Origin: Mycolicibacter sinensis
Lineage (GTDB): Bacteria > Actinomycetota > Actinomycetes > Mycobacteriales > Mycobacteriaceae
Length of the DNA stretch: 64,000 bases
Assembly: GCF_001667375.1 (NCBI RefSeq)
Contig: NZ_LZIN01000038.1
Coordinates: 124,001-188,000 of the forward strand
Direction of reading: 5' to 3'
Each line of letters opens with the position of its first letter. Within the stretch, counting starts at the first letter, position 1. Positions 36,249 to 44,742 of this stretch are shown piece after piece. Under the pieces are notes generated by a model, which was given only the letters and a program-made list of their open reading frames with translations, was not told where the DNA came from and ran no database searches. A program made the position numbers and the translations under genes.

Positions 36249-37061
36249 ATGGCGCAGAGCAACAACAATCCCGACTCCGATCTCCACCAAGACCTGACCC
36301 TGGCGCTGACGCTGGCCGACCGGGCGGACGCGATCACCTTGGCCCGATTCGGTGCACTCGACCTGCGGGTGGACACCAAGCCGGACCTCACCCCGGTCAC
36401 CGACGCCGACCAGGCGGTCGAGACCGCACTGCGCGAGGTGCTCGCGGCCGAGCGGGCCGCCGATGAGATCCTCGGTGAGGAGTTCGGCGGCACAGCGTCT
36501 TTCAGCGGCCGCCAGTGGATCATCGATCCGATTGACGGCACCAAGAACTTCGTCCGCGGCGTCCCGGTTTGGGCCACCCTGATCGCGTTGCTGATCGACG
36601 GGGTGCCCCGCGTCGGGGTCATCAGTGCCCCCGCATTGGGCAGGCGGTGGTGGGCCGCGGATGGCCAGGGCGCGTTCAGCGCTTTCGGCGACGGGCCGCC
36701 GCGACGACTGTCGGTGTCCGCGGTGGGCGACCTGGACTCGGCCAGCCTGTCGTTCGCCGGCCTGACGACGTGGGCGCTGCGCGGCCTGCGCGAGCAATTC
36801 CTCGACCTGACCGAGGCGGTGTGGCGGGTGCGTGCCTACGGCGACTTCTGGGCGTACTGCCTGCTGGCCGAGGGCGCGGTCGACGTCGTCGTCGAACCGG
36901 CGGTGTCGGTCTGGGACCTGGCCCCCCTCGACGTGCTGGTGCGCGAGGCGGGCGGAACGTTCACCGATCTGGACGGCAACGCCGGGCCGCACGGCGGCAG
37001 CGCAGTGGCCGCCAACGCCCTGCTGCACCAGCCGGTCTTGGGTCGCCTGACCGCAGGCTAG
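36249..37061 (+). CDS. hisN: histidinol-phosphatase HisN (inositol monophosphatase fold)
   Basis: A 270-residue Mg-dependent phosphatase (Rv3137-like) removing phosphate from L-histidinol phosphate in histidine synthesis. The metal-binding motifs of the IMPase fold are intact: GEEFGG (about residue 75), [17 protein letters not shown] (about 89-105) and the C-terminal [16 protein letters not shown]. The start is the ATG at 36249; TAGGAC ends 7 bases upstream, again suggesting a leaderless transcript. An inositol phosphatase role is the main alternative, but the closest mycobacterial relative is HisN. Confidence 0.88.
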   Translation: MAQSNNNPDSDLHQDLTLALTLADRADAITLARFGALDLRVDTKPDLTPVTDADQAVETALREVLAAERAADEILGEEFGGTASFSGRQWIIDPIDGTKNFVRGVPVWATLIALLIDGVPRVGVISAPALGRRWWAADGQGAFSAFGDGPPRRLSVSAVGDLDSASLSFAGLTTWALRGLREQFLDLTEAVWRVRAYGDFWAYCLLAEGAVDVVVEPAVSVWDLAPLDVLVREAGGTFTDLDGNAGPHGGSAVAANALLHQPVLGRLTAG

Positions 37062-37098
37062 GGGCGCCGCGGCGGGCGCCGCTGACGACTTCGTCACA

Positions 37099-37132
37099 CC
37101 TTACTGTCGAGTCATCTTACTTCGGAGTAAGG
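37099..37132. promoter_or_regulatory. clustered CTTACT half-sites upstream of fadE24
   Basis: CCTTACT (37099-37105), TCTTACT (37115-37121) and AGTAAGG (37126-37132) lie in the 109-base gap before fadE24. The last two form the perfect inverted repeat CTTACT-TCGG-AGTAAG (37116-37131), and the outer pair forms CCTTACT...AGTAAGG. This looks like a regulator operator for fadE24-fadE23, perhaps with two overlapping dimer sites. The binder is unknown. Confidence 0.55.
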
Positions 37133-37170
37133 TGGTCTCACCGATACTTCCTTTTCAGTGAGGCTCTGAC

Positions 37171-38562
37171 ATGACTGACACGGCATCCGTCGCCCCCGGC
37201 TCCAAGGACAAGCGGTCGACCCGATCGAGTGCCATCGGGCTGGAGAAGCCCAAGCGCACCCCGATCGCCACCGCACTGGCACTCGTCACTCCCCTGGTCA
37301 GCCGGGAGTTCCTGGACCGGCACAATCTGCGCAACCCGCTCAACCGCACGCTCAATTACGGCGTGAAGACCGTCTTCTCGGTGGCCGGGGCGGCCGGCCG
37401 CGAGTTCAAGCGCGTCCAGACTCTGGGCAAGGCCCCCACCCGGCTCAAGGCGAGCGGCAAGGACTACTTCGACCTGACCCCCGACGACGAGCAGCAGATG
37501 ATCGTCGAGACGGTCGAGGAGTTCGCCGCCGAGATCCTGCGCCCGGCCGCCCCCGGCGCCGACGAGGCCGCCGACCACCCGCACGAATTGATCGCCAAGG
37601 CCGCCGAGCTGGGCATCACCGCGATCAACATCCCCGAGGACTTCGACGGGATCGCCGCGCACCGCTCCGCGATCACCAACGTCCTGGTCGCCGAGGCACT
37701 GGCCTACGGCGATATGGGCCTGGCCCTGCCGATCCTGGCGCCGGGCGGGGTGGCCGCCGCGCTGACCCACTGGGGCAGCGCCGACCAGCAGGCCACCTAC
37801 CTGCCGGAGTTCGCCGGTGAGAACGTCCCCCAGGCGTGCGTGGCCATCACCGAGCCGCAGCCGCTGTTCGACCCCACCAACCTGAAGACCACCGCGGTGC
37901 GCACCCCCAGCGGCTACCGGCTGGACGGCGTCAAGTCCCTGGTGCCGGCGGCGGCGAACGCCGAGCTGTTCATCGTGGCCGCGCAACTCAACGGCAAGCC
38001 GGCGCTGTTCATCGTGGAGTCCTCAGCCCAGGGCCTGACGGTCAAGGCCGACCCGAGCATGGGTATCCGCGCCGCGGCGCTGGGCCAGATCGAGCTGAAC
38101 AAGGTGTCGGTGCCGCTGACCGCCCGCCTCGGCGAGGACGCTGCGGCCGATTCCGACTATTCCGAGGCGATCGCGCTGTCGCGCCTGGGCTGGGCCGGGC
38201 TGGCGGTCGGTACCAGCCACGCGGTGCTCGACTACGTGATGCCCTACATCAAGGAGCGCCACGCCTTCGGCGAGCCGATCGCCCACCGGCAGTCGGTGGC
38301 GTTCATGTGCGCCAACATCGCCATCGAGCTCGACGGCCTGCGGCTGATGGCCTGGCGCGGGGCGGCGCGTGCCGAGCAGGGCCTGCCGTTCATCCGAGAG
38401 GCCGCGCTGGCCAAGCGGATCGCCACCGACAAGGGCATGCAGATCGGCTTGGACGGCGTGCAGCTGCTCGGCGGCCACGGCTACGTCAAGGAGCACCCGG
38501 TCGAGCGCTGGTACCGCGACCTGCGGGCCATCGGCGTCGCCGAGGGCATCGTAGTGATCTAG
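37171..38562 (+). CDS. fadE24: acyl-CoA dehydrogenase FadE24
   Basis: A 463-residue acyl-CoA dehydrogenase-family protein (Rv3139-like). A basic N-terminal extension of about 90 residues precedes the ACAD fold (DLTPDDEQQMIVETVEEFAA). FAD/substrate landmarks are ACVAITEPQPLFDPTNLKTT, RHAFGEPIAHRQSVAFMCAN and VQLLGGHGYVKEHPVERWYR. The C-terminus VAEGIVVI replaces the usual EGTxEIxR segment, which fits the non-catalytic partner of an alpha2-beta2 ACAD. fadE23 follows after 45 bases. In M. tuberculosis the pair is isoniazid-responsive. A striking operator lies upstream. Confidence 0.93.
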   Translation: MTDTASVAPGSKDKRSTRSSAIGLEKPKRTPIATALALVTPLVSREFLDRHNLRNPLNRTLNYGVKTVFSVAGAAGREFKRVQTLGKAPTRLKASGKDYFDLTPDDEQQMIVETVEEFAAEILRPAAPGADEAADHPHELIAKAAELGITAINIPEDFDGIAAHRSAITNVLVAEALAYGDMGLALPILAPGGVAAALTHWGSADQQATYLPEFAGENVPQACVAITEPQPLFDPTNLKTTAVRTPSGYRLDGVKSLVPAAANAELFIVAAQLNGKPALFIVESSAQGLTVKADPSMGIRAAALGQIELNKVSVPLTARLGEDAAADSDYSEAIALSRLGWAGLAVGTSHAVLDYVMPYIKERHAFGEPIAHRQSVAFMCANIAIELDGLRLMAWRGAARAEQGLPFIREAALAKRIATDKGMQIGLDGVQLLGGHGYVKEHPVERWYRDLRAIGVAEGIVVI

Positions 38563-38607
38563 CGGTCATTCAACCTTTCTTTCCGATACCGACCTGAAAG
38601 ACCTGAC

Positions 38608-39816
38608 ATGGCAATCAATCTGGAACTCCCCAAGAAGCTGCAACATGTCGTCGAGATGACGCACGCCGGCGCCGCCGAGATGCTGCGCCCGATCTCGCGC
38701 AAGTACGACCAGCGCGAGCACGCTTATCCGGTCGAACTCGACACGCTCGAGACCCTGTTCGAGGGGGTGTCGAAGGCCGGCGGGAATGCGTTGGCCGGGG
38801 CCGAGGCGTTCCGAGAAACCGAGGGCAAAGAGGGCAACCGCAACGGCGCCAACATGGCCGCGCTGCTGCAGGTTCTCGAAATGAGCTGGGGCGACGTCGC
38901 TTTGATGCTATCGGTGCCCTACCAGGGGCTGGGCAACGCGGCAATCTCCGGCGTGGCCACCGACGAGCAGCTCGAGCGGCTCGGCAAGGTGTGGGCGGCG
39001 ATGGCGATCACCGAGCCGAGCTTCGGTTCCGACTCGGCCGCGGTGACCACCACGGCCACCCTGGACGGCGACGAGTACGTGATCAACGGCGAGAAGATCT
39101 TCGTCACCGCCGGATCACGCTGCACCCACATCGTGGTGTGGGCGACGCTGGACAAGTCGCTGGGTCGGGCGGCGATCAAGTCGTTCATCGTGCCGCGCGA
39201 GCACCCCGGCGTCATCGTCGAACGCCTCGAGCACAAGCTGGGCATCAAGGCCTCCGACACCGCGGTGATCCGGTTCGACAACGCCCGCATCCCCAAGGAC
39301 AACCTGCTGGGCAGCCCGGAGATCAACACCGAGAAAAGCTTCTCCGGGGTCATGGAGACCTTCGACAACACCCGGCCGATCGTCGCGGCGATGGCGATCG
39401 GGGTGGCGCGGGCGGCCCTGGAAGAGCTGCGCAAGATCCTCACCGACGCCGGCGTGGAGATCTCCTACGACAAGCCGGCCCACGCCCAAAGCGCCCCGGC
39501 CGCAGAATTTTTGCGGATGGAGGCCGACTGGGAGTCGGCCTACCTGCTGACGCTGCGCTCGGCGTGGCAGGCCGACAACAACATCCCCAACTCCAAAGAG
39601 GCCTCGATGGGCAAGGCCAAGGCCGGCCGGATGGCCACCGACGTCACGCTCAAGACCGTTGAGCTGGCCGGCACCACCGGCTACTCCGAGCAGACGCTAT
39701 TGGAGAAGTGGGGCCGCGACTCGAAGATCCTCGACATCTTCGAAGGCACCCAGCAGATTCAACAGCTGGTGGTGGCCCGCCGGCTGCTGGGCTTGAGTTC
39801 GGCCGAGCTCAAGTAG
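38608..39816 (+). CDS. fadE23: acyl-CoA dehydrogenase FadE23
   Basis: A 402-residue ACAD (Rv3140-like), the probable catalytic partner of FadE24. Landmarks are AMAITEPSFGSDSAAVTTTA, VINGEKIFVTAGSR, LEHKLGIKASDTAVIRFDNA and the C-terminal KILDIFEGTQQIQQLVVARR with the expected glutamate of the EGT motif. Adjacent fadE genes in mycobacteria often encode alpha2-beta2 heterotetramers acting on sterol-derived or other bulky acyl-CoAs; this is family knowledge. The ATG at 38608 follows a 45-base spacer. A long hairpin 14 bases past the stop ends the unit. Confidence 0.93.
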   Translation: MAINLELPKKLQHVVEMTHAGAAEMLRPISRKYDQREHAYPVELDTLETLFEGVSKAGGNALAGAEAFRETEGKEGNRNGANMAALLQVLEMSWGDVALMLSVPYQGLGNAAISGVATDEQLERLGKVWAAMAITEPSFGSDSAAVTTTATLDGDEYVINGEKIFVTAGSRCTHIVVWATLDKSLGRAAIKSFIVPREHPGVIVERLEHKLGIKASDTAVIRFDNARIPKDNLLGSPEINTEKSFSGVMETFDNTRPIVAAMAIGVARAALEELRKILTDAGVEISYDKPAHAQSAPAAEFLRMEADWESAYLLTLRSAWQADNNIPNSKEASMGKAKAGRMATDVTLKTVELAGTTGYSEQTLLEKWGRDSKILDIFEGTQQIQQLVVARRLLGLSSAELK

Positions 39817-39830
39817 CGCCTCCCTGCGCC

Positions 39831-39886
39831 GAGCAGACACCTAAGCCCCCAATTCCAGGCGGAATTGGGGGCTTACGTGTCTGCTC
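39831..39886. terminator. 26-bp-stem hairpin between convergent fadE23 and the amidase gene
   Basis: GAGCAGACAC plus TAAGCCCCCAATTCC on the left pair with GGAATTGGGGGCTTA and GTGTCTGCTC on the right: 25 of 26 positions, one C-C mismatch, an AGGC loop. It lies 14 bases past the fadE23 stop and 25 bases past the amidase stop on the other strand, so it can end both transcripts. GAGCAGAC-type arms recur in mycobacterial intergenic palindromes (from memory). Confidence 0.8.
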
Positions 39887-39911
39887 GCGGCATCGGCTGA
39901 CCAACTCCTTC

Positions 39912-40706
39912 TCACCTACCAGCCGCGATGGCGGCCATGGTCGCGGCCGCTTCGTGGCGGCATTTCAACGCCAACCCAACCGGGCCCCGGCTGGCGAGAT
40001 CGTCTACCCGACGCCTGAGTTCACCGGAGGCGATATGGACTTGCAGGTTCGCGCCCGGGCAGGTCGTGGCTGGCGCCACCTCCCGATGACTGGCCAAGGT
40101 ATCGGTGCTGATTTGGAAGGTTTGCGCCGCCCACGCCAACACCAGTGCGGCACTTTCAAGTTGAGCCTCCGGGACATCTTGCTGGTCGAAGTCGCCTTCG
40201 CACAGTACGAGGAAGTGTCCGGTCGGATCGTAATCCGTTGCGGTGTCGCCGATCAGACCGGTGTCACGCAGCGCGAAAACGTTGCCGCCGCGGTCGATTC
40301 CTACGTGGTAGGCGATGTCGATCCAGCCATGCTCGTCCTGGTGGTATCGCTGATGCTGGCGCAGCCGCTCGGCGATGGTGCGATTGTCACTGAACACCAC
40401 ACCGGAATGGTGGATCGTCATCCGGGTGATCCGGAGCGGCCGCCCGCCGGGCAGCGCCGGGCGTGCACCCCAGGCGTCGCGGCACAGCAGCACACCCGAG
40501 GGCGACATCGGCTCGGCGACGGGCGGGTTCGGGCTAGGTGGCGCCGTCTCGGAGGGAAGGTCGGGGCCGGTCAACGGCATTGAGCTCAAGGCGGTTTCGG
40601 ACTCGCTGCCAGACCGCTCCTTCGTCCGGTGCGAGCATGCGCCCACCCCAACAGCCAGTCCCAACCCGCCGCACAGCTGCAGCAACCGTCGCCGGCTTGC
40701 GTCCAT
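39912..40706 (-). CDS. lipoprotein N-acetylmuramoyl-L-alanine amidase (PGRP/amidase_2)
   Basis: A 264-residue exported peptidoglycan amidase. The N-terminus ([20 protein letters not shown], then VGACS) combines an RRRLL twin-arginine-like motif with a lipobox whose Cys would be lipidated after cleavage. A Ser/Pro-rich linker (about 30-70) leads to the amidase_2 domain: [40 protein letters not shown] and the zinc-binding SHREV and CPGAN. The zinc ligands (His, His, Cys) appear complete, so it should be active. The ATG at 40706 is chosen because the signal sequence starts there. It is divergent from the Ser/Thr kinase gene across 111 bases. Confidence 0.85.
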   Translation of the reverse strand: MDASRRRLLQLCGGLGLAVGVGACSHRTKERSGSESETALSSMPLTGPDLPSETAPPSPNPPVAEPMSPSGVLLCRDAWGARPALPGGRPLRITRMTIHHSGVVFSDNRTIAERLRQHQRYHQDEHGWIDIAYHVGIDRGGNVFALRDTGLIGDTATDYDPTGHFLVLCEGDFDQQDVPEAQLESAALVLAWAAQTFQISTDTLASHREVAPATTCPGANLQVHIASGELRRRVDDLASRGPVGLALKCRHEAAATMAAIAAGR

Positions 40707-40817
40707 GCTCGCCACGATACGGACGCATTCGGACGATATCCGGCGAACTCCCCAGGAAAGTCGGCTGGGGTCCATACTCCCGGTTCCATGTCCGACGGTC
40801 CCGCTACCATTCCTCCC

Positions 40818-42389
40818 ATGCCACTGACCAATGGTGAAGTGTTCGCCGGATACTCCATCCTGCGGCCACTCGGTACCGGCGGAATGGGCGAGGTCTACCT
40901 CGTGCAACACCCTCGGCTGCCACGCCAGGAAGCACTGAAGGTGTTGCCCGCCGACGTCAGTGCCGATCCGGCATATCGGCAACGGTTCGCTCGCGAGGCC
41001 GACCTTGCCGCTTCGCTGTGGCATCCCCACATCGTGGAAATCCACGACCGCGGTGAGTACAACAACCAGTTGTGGATCACCATGGACTATGTGGCCGGCA
41101 CCGATGCCGCGCGCCTAGTGCGGGACCACCACCGCTACGGAATGCCGGTCGACGATGCGCTCAAGATCGTCACCGCGATCGCTGAGGCGCTCGATTATGC
41201 CCACCGGCAGAAGCTGCTGCACCGAGACGTCAAGCCCGCGAACATCCTCATCGCCGAGCCGGGCCCTGCCGACCGACGTATCGTCTTGGCCGACTTCGGG
41301 ATCGCCCGCGATACCCGCGAAGTCAGCGGATTGACCCCCACCAACGTCACCATCGGAACCATCGACTACGCCGCGCCCGAACAACTCATGGGGCGTCCCC
41401 TTGACGGCCGCGCCGACCAGTACGCCTTGGCCTGCACCGCTTTCCATCTCCTGACTGGTAGGCCGCCGTTTGCCGACGTCAATCCGGCCCCGGTGCTTGC
41501 CGCCCATCTGTCAGCGCCACCGCCGAGGGCGGGAAATTTGCGCGTCGGCCTTGCGCCGATGGATGGCGTGCTTGCCAGGGCGATGGCCAAAGAACCCTCC
41601 GAACGGTTCGGCAGTTGCCGCGAATTCGCCGCGATGCTGACGCAGTACGCGGCAGGCGGCGCTGGCGCGAGCGATGAGACCCGAGCCGCCGCGGGCAACG
41701 AGTTCGCGGCGCAGCCTACTGTTGCGCAGGCGGCTGAGGCGCCGGCCGATTCCCTGGCCATCCCCCGCAAGACGGCGCTGATCGGCGGGAGCATCGCCGC
41801 ACTGGCAGCGGTCGGCATGGTCGCCTTCGTCGGTGCCCGGCTGGCACAGCCGAATTCCACTCCAGACACCGAAGCGCTGCCGACCGCACCATCAACAGCG
41901 GTCACCTACCAAGAGCCGGTCGCGACCGTCACCCGCTCCGCCGCACCGCCGGTCACTGTCACCCGGCCTGCGCCGCCCCCGATAACGGTTACCCGGCAGG
42001 CGGCGCCGCCGGTGGTCACCACATCACCTCCTAACGCGACCAAGGCGGGCGCTCGTCCAGGTGACCTGGGCTTGGGGACGCCGATCAGCTTCCCAAGCTG
42101 CAACGGCCAGGGAGTTGTGATCTTCGGGTCGGTCACCACCCCGGGGTTATATGCGGCCGGGGTGCAACGCCTCCTCGACGCGCACCCGGGGGCGTTCTAC
42201 CTGCGTACGGACACAAGTTGCCCATCGCTGCGGCAAGCCACCGACGCCGGTAACCCCATCTACGCGGCGTTCACCCCGGCCGGCACAACTCAGATGCAGG
42301 TGTGCAGCGCCGTGCGCACTGCGGGCGGGAACGCTTATGGCAAGTGGCTGGACGCAACCACCGACCCCGGCTACGTCATCCCCTGTTGA
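40818..42389 (+). CDS. transmembrane Ser/Thr protein kinase (PknF/PknI/PknJ type)
   Basis: A 523-residue receptor-like kinase. The kinase domain covers about residues 11-275: [10 protein letters not shown] (P-loop), catalytic Lys41 in [17 protein letters not shown] with Asp137, DFG in LADFGIARD and the APEQLMGRP segment. One membrane helix follows ([19 protein letters not shown], about residues 313-331), then an extracellular linker with repeated TVTR-APP units ([20 protein letters not shown]) and a small Cys-containing domain ending [12 protein letters not shown]. The ATG at 40818 ([14 protein letters not shown]) matches PknF/I/J starts; TACCAT ends 7 bases before it, suggesting a leaderless mRNA. 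It lies divergent from a cell-wall amidase. Confidence 0.92.
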   Translation: MPLTNGEVFAGYSILRPLGTGGMGEVYLVQHPRLPRQEALKVLPADVSADPAYRQRFAREADLAASLWHPHIVEIHDRGEYNNQLWITMDYVAGTDAARLVRDHHRYGMPVDDALKIVTAIAEALDYAHRQKLLHRDVKPANILIAEPGPADRRIVLADFGIARDTREVSGLTPTNVTIGTIDYAAPEQLMGRPLDGRADQYALACTAFHLLTGRPPFADVNPAPVLAAHLSAPPPRAGNLRVGLAPMDGVLARAMAKEPSERFGSCREFAAMLTQYAAGGAGASDETRAAAGNEFAAQPTVAQAAEAPADSLAIPRKTALIGGSIAALAAVGMVAFVGARLAQPNSTPDTEALPTAPSTAVTYQEPVATVTRSAAPPVTVTRPAPPPITVTRQAAPPVVTTSPPNATKAGARPGDLGLGTPISFPSCNGQGVVIFGSVTTPGLYAAGVQRLLDAHPGAFYLRTDTSCPSLRQATDAGNPIYAAFTPAGTTQMQVCSAVRTAGGNAYGKWLDATTDPGYVIPC

Positions 42390-42991
42390 TCGCTCACCGG
42401 CGGCTGAATCAACGGCCCGAAGCTGGCATTGACGGCGTCGAGCGTCCGGGTGTCGCGCGCGGACAGCGCGATGACGAACGCGCCCTGGATGAGTGCCAGC
42501 ACGGCGTGCGAAAGCTCCTCGGCGGAGCGGTCATCGCGCACGTCGCCCCGCATCTGGCCGGCCTGCATCAGCTCGCTCAGCGCGCTGTGCCAGCCGGACA
42601 GTGCGACGGTGAGGCGATCGCGAAACGGTGCGGAGTCTGCCGCCAGTTCGGTGGAGAACTTGCCGGCCAGACAGGCCCGCTGGAAGCCGGACCGGACAAA
42701 CCGGGCGGTGAGTTCAGCGAAGTAACCGGTGAGTTTATCGGTGGTGCTGAGGGTTTCGTCTTCGGCCCACTTGGCCAGTGCGTCCAACTGGAGTTGCATA
42801 TAACGGTCCAGCACGGCCATGCCGAACGCATCCTTAGACCCGAAGTGATGGTAGAAGGAGCCCTTGGGCACCCCGGACGCCGCCAAGATGGCGTCGACAG
42901 TCGTGCCGTGAAACCCGGTCGCATAAAACGACCTCATCCCCTGGCGGAGCAGTCGCTCTTTGTGGGGCAGAGCATTCGCCGCGGCTACCAT
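42371..42991 (-). CDS. TetR-family regulator with an LmrA/YxaF-type C-terminal domain
   Basis: A 206-residue repressor. The helix-turn-helix is in [20 protein letters not shown] (about residues 30-49), followed by the FGSKDAF motif common to this subgroup. The C-terminal helices ([20 protein letters not shown]) resemble the LmrA/YxaF-like group. The start ATG at 42991 faces the SDR gene across 68 bases. That gap contains a TAGAC-N6-GTCTA operator of the kind bound by LmrA/YxaF, so it probably represses itself and the downstream catabolic cluster. Its 3' end overlaps the kinase gene's 3' end by 19 bases. Confidence 0.9.
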   Translation of the reverse strand: MVAAANALPHKERLLRQGMRSFYATGFHGTTVDAILAASGVPKGSFYHHFGSKDAFGMAVLDRYMQLQLDALAKWAEDETLSTTDKLTGYFAELTARFVRSGFQRACLAGKFSTELAADSAPFRDRLTVALSGWHSALSELMQAGQMRGDVRDDRSAEELSHAVLALIQGAFVIALSARDTRTLDAVNASFGPLIQPPVSDQQGMT

Positions 42992-43016
42992 CGCTTCCCT
43001 CTACTCTTGACGCTCT

Positions 43017-43036
43017 GGTCTAGACCATTTAGTCTA
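43017..43036. promoter_or_regulatory. LmrA/YxaF-like operator in the tetR-SDR gap
   Basis: GGTCTAGACC (43017-43026) is a perfect palindrome, and TAGAC-CATTTA-GTCTA (43021-43036) is an overlapping inverted repeat. The second matches the known LmrA/YxaF-type box (TAGACC...GGTCTA arms). It lies 25-45 bases upstream of both divergent starts and fits the C-terminal type of the adjacent TetR protein. Confidence 0.7.
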
Positions 43037-43059
43037 GCCGATACCGAGCAGGAGGACGC

Positions 43060-43842
43060 GTGTTCCCAGAACTGTTTTCCGTGGCCGGCAAGACGGCCCT
43101 AGTCACCGGCGGCACCAGCGGAATCGGCTACATGATCGCCGAGGGTTACCTCCGCGCCGGCGTGCGGGTCTATATCTCGTCGCGCAAACCCGAGGCCTGC
43201 CGACAAGCCGAGCAGGATCTCTCGCGGTTCGGTGAGGTGCACGCGATCCCCGCCGATGCCAGCCGGGAAGACCAGTGCCGCAACTTGATCGATGCCATCG
43301 CGGCACGCGAAGACCAGCTGCACATCCTGGTCAATAATGCCGGAGCGACTTGGGGCGCGGCCTTCGACGACTTCCCGCCGGCCGCCTTCGACAAGGTACT
43401 GACCCTCAACGTCAAGGCGCCGTTCGTGCTGACCCAGCTGGCCCGTCCGATGCTGGAGGCCGCCTCGGTGCCCGATGACCCCGCCCGGGTGATCAACATC
43501 GGCTCGATCGACGGCCTGGCGGTGCCCCGGGTGCCCAACTTCTCCTATTCGGCATCCAAGGCGGCGATCCACCAGCTGACTCGGCACCTGGCGGCGGAGC
43601 TGGCACCGAGCATCCTGGTCAACGCGATCGCTCCCGGCCCGTTCCCGTCGAAGATGATGGCAGCGACCCTCGACGCCGTCGGCGAACAACTCGAGGCCGC
43701 CAGCCCGGTCAAACGCATCGGCCGCACCGAGGACATCGCCGCCGCCGCGGTGTATCTGGCCGCACCGGCCACCAATTTCATGACCGGAGCGGTCATCCCG
43801 CTCGACGGCGGATTGAGCACCACCGCCGGCATCCGGCTCTAA
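43060..43842 (+). CDS. SDR-family oxidoreductase (RhlG/FabG-like)
   Basis: A 260-residue classical SDR. TGGTSGIGYMIAEGY (about residues 16-30) binds NAD(P), NNAG is in ILVNNAGATWG, and the catalytic Tyr/Lys are in FSYSASKAAIHQL. The Gly-rich C-terminal end (GAVIPLDGGLSTTAGIRL) is typical of 3-oxoacyl reductase-like SDRs; the LxxxLxxFGEVHAIPADAS region resembles RhlG-type members. The start is a GTG at 43060 with GGAGG upstream. It is the first gene behind the TAGAC operator and is followed after 14 bases by the crotonase gene. The substrate is unknown. Confidence 0.88.
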   Translation: MFPELFSVAGKTALVTGGTSGIGYMIAEGYLRAGVRVYISSRKPEACRQAEQDLSRFGEVHAIPADASREDQCRNLIDAIAAREDQLHILVNNAGATWGAAFDDFPPAAFDKVLTLNVKAPFVLTQLARPMLEAASVPDDPARVINIGSIDGLAVPRVPNFSYSASKAAIHQLTRHLAAELAPSILVNAIAPGPFPSKMMAATLDAVGEQLEAASPVKRIGRTEDIAAAAVYLAAPATNFMTGAVIPLDGGLSTTAGIRL

Positions 43843-43856
43843 AGGAGGGCATTGTC

Positions 43857-44639
43857 GTGAGTTATGAGACGTTGACAATCCGCCGCGACGGCCACGTGTT
43901 CATCATCGGCCTGGACCGACCCGAGAAGCGCAACGCGTTCGACGCCGTCATGCTGCGCGAACTATCCGCCGCCTACGGGGAATTCGACGCCGATGACAGC
44001 CTGCGGGCCGCCGTGCTCTACGGCGAGGGACCGATGTTCACGGCCGGCCTGGACCTGGCCAATGTGGCCGGCGACATCGCCAACAACGTCTCCTACGTTC
44101 CCGACGGTGGCATCAATCCCTGGCAGGTCGACGGCCGGCAGCTGTCCAAGCCGCTCGTCACCGCCGTGCACGGCAAGGTGCTCACGCTCGGCATCGAGCT
44201 CATGCTCGCCGGCGACATCGCCATCGCGGCCGAGTCGGCCACCTTCGCGCAACTGGAAATCGCCCGCGGCATATACCCGTTCGGCGGGGCCACCATCCGA
44301 TTCCCGCGAGCAGCCGGATGGGGCAACGCCATGCGGTGGATCCTGACTGCCGACACCTTCGACGCCCGCGAAGCCCATCGCATCGGAATCGTCCAGGAGG
44401 TGGTACCCGACGGCGAGCAGGTGACCCGGGCCATCGAGATCGCCCAGACCATCGCCCGACAGGCGCCGCTGGGCGTGCAAGCCACCCTGCGCAGCGCCCG
44501 CCAGGCGGTGCGCGACGGCGACGCCGCGGCCGAGGCCGACTTGGTGCCGGGAGTCCAGAAGCTGTTTGCCAGCGAGGACGCCGCCATCGGGGTGCAGGCG
44601 TTTCTGTCCCGCAGCACCGCGGAGTTCGTCGGCCGCTGA
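43857..44639 (+). CDS. enoyl-CoA hydratase/isomerase (crotonase)-family protein
   Basis: A 260-residue crotonase. The oxyanion-hole segments are visible as MFTAGLDLANV and VHGKVLTLGIELMLAGD. One catalytic glutamate of hydratases is kept (Glu in QLEIARGIYPFGG), but where Glu164 of rat mitochondrial hydratase lies (AMEMVLTG) this protein has AMRWILTA, an arginine. It may therefore be an isomerase, hydrolase or other crotonase variant, not a true hydratase. The GTG at 43857 is preceded by AAAGGAGG, 14 bases after the SDR stop. A 100-base gap with an inverted repeat separates it from the next gene. Confidence 0.87.
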   Translation: MSYETLTIRRDGHVFIIGLDRPEKRNAFDAVMLRELSAAYGEFDADDSLRAAVLYGEGPMFTAGLDLANVAGDIANNVSYVPDGGINPWQVDGRQLSKPLVTAVHGKVLTLGIELMLAGDIAIAAESATFAQLEIARGIYPFGGATIRFPRAAGWGNAMRWILTADTFDAREAHRIGIVQEVVPDGEQVTRAIEIAQTIARQAPLGVQATLRSARQAVRDGDAAAEADLVPGVQKLFASEDAAIGVQAFLSRSTAEFVGR

Positions 44640-44695
44640 GTCCCGAGAGCGCTTTCTCCGCGCCGCCGTGACGCCCTTGCCCCGGGCCGGAACAA

Positions 44696-44717
44696 AAAGT
44701 AATGTTGCTTTTACTTT
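44696..44717. promoter_or_regulatory. AGTAA/TTACT inverted repeat upstream of the dioxygenase operon
   Basis: AAAGTAA (44696-44702) and TTACTTT (44711-44717) form a perfect inverted repeat around 8 bases in an AT-rich stretch, 25 bases before the dioxygenase ATG. It looks like an operator for the genes from 44743 onward, separate from the TAGAC box at 43017-43036. The TetR protein encoded at 49128-49742 in the same run is a candidate binder. Confidence 0.55.
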
Positions 44718-44742
44718 CTGTACGACTATCCGGGGGCCACCG

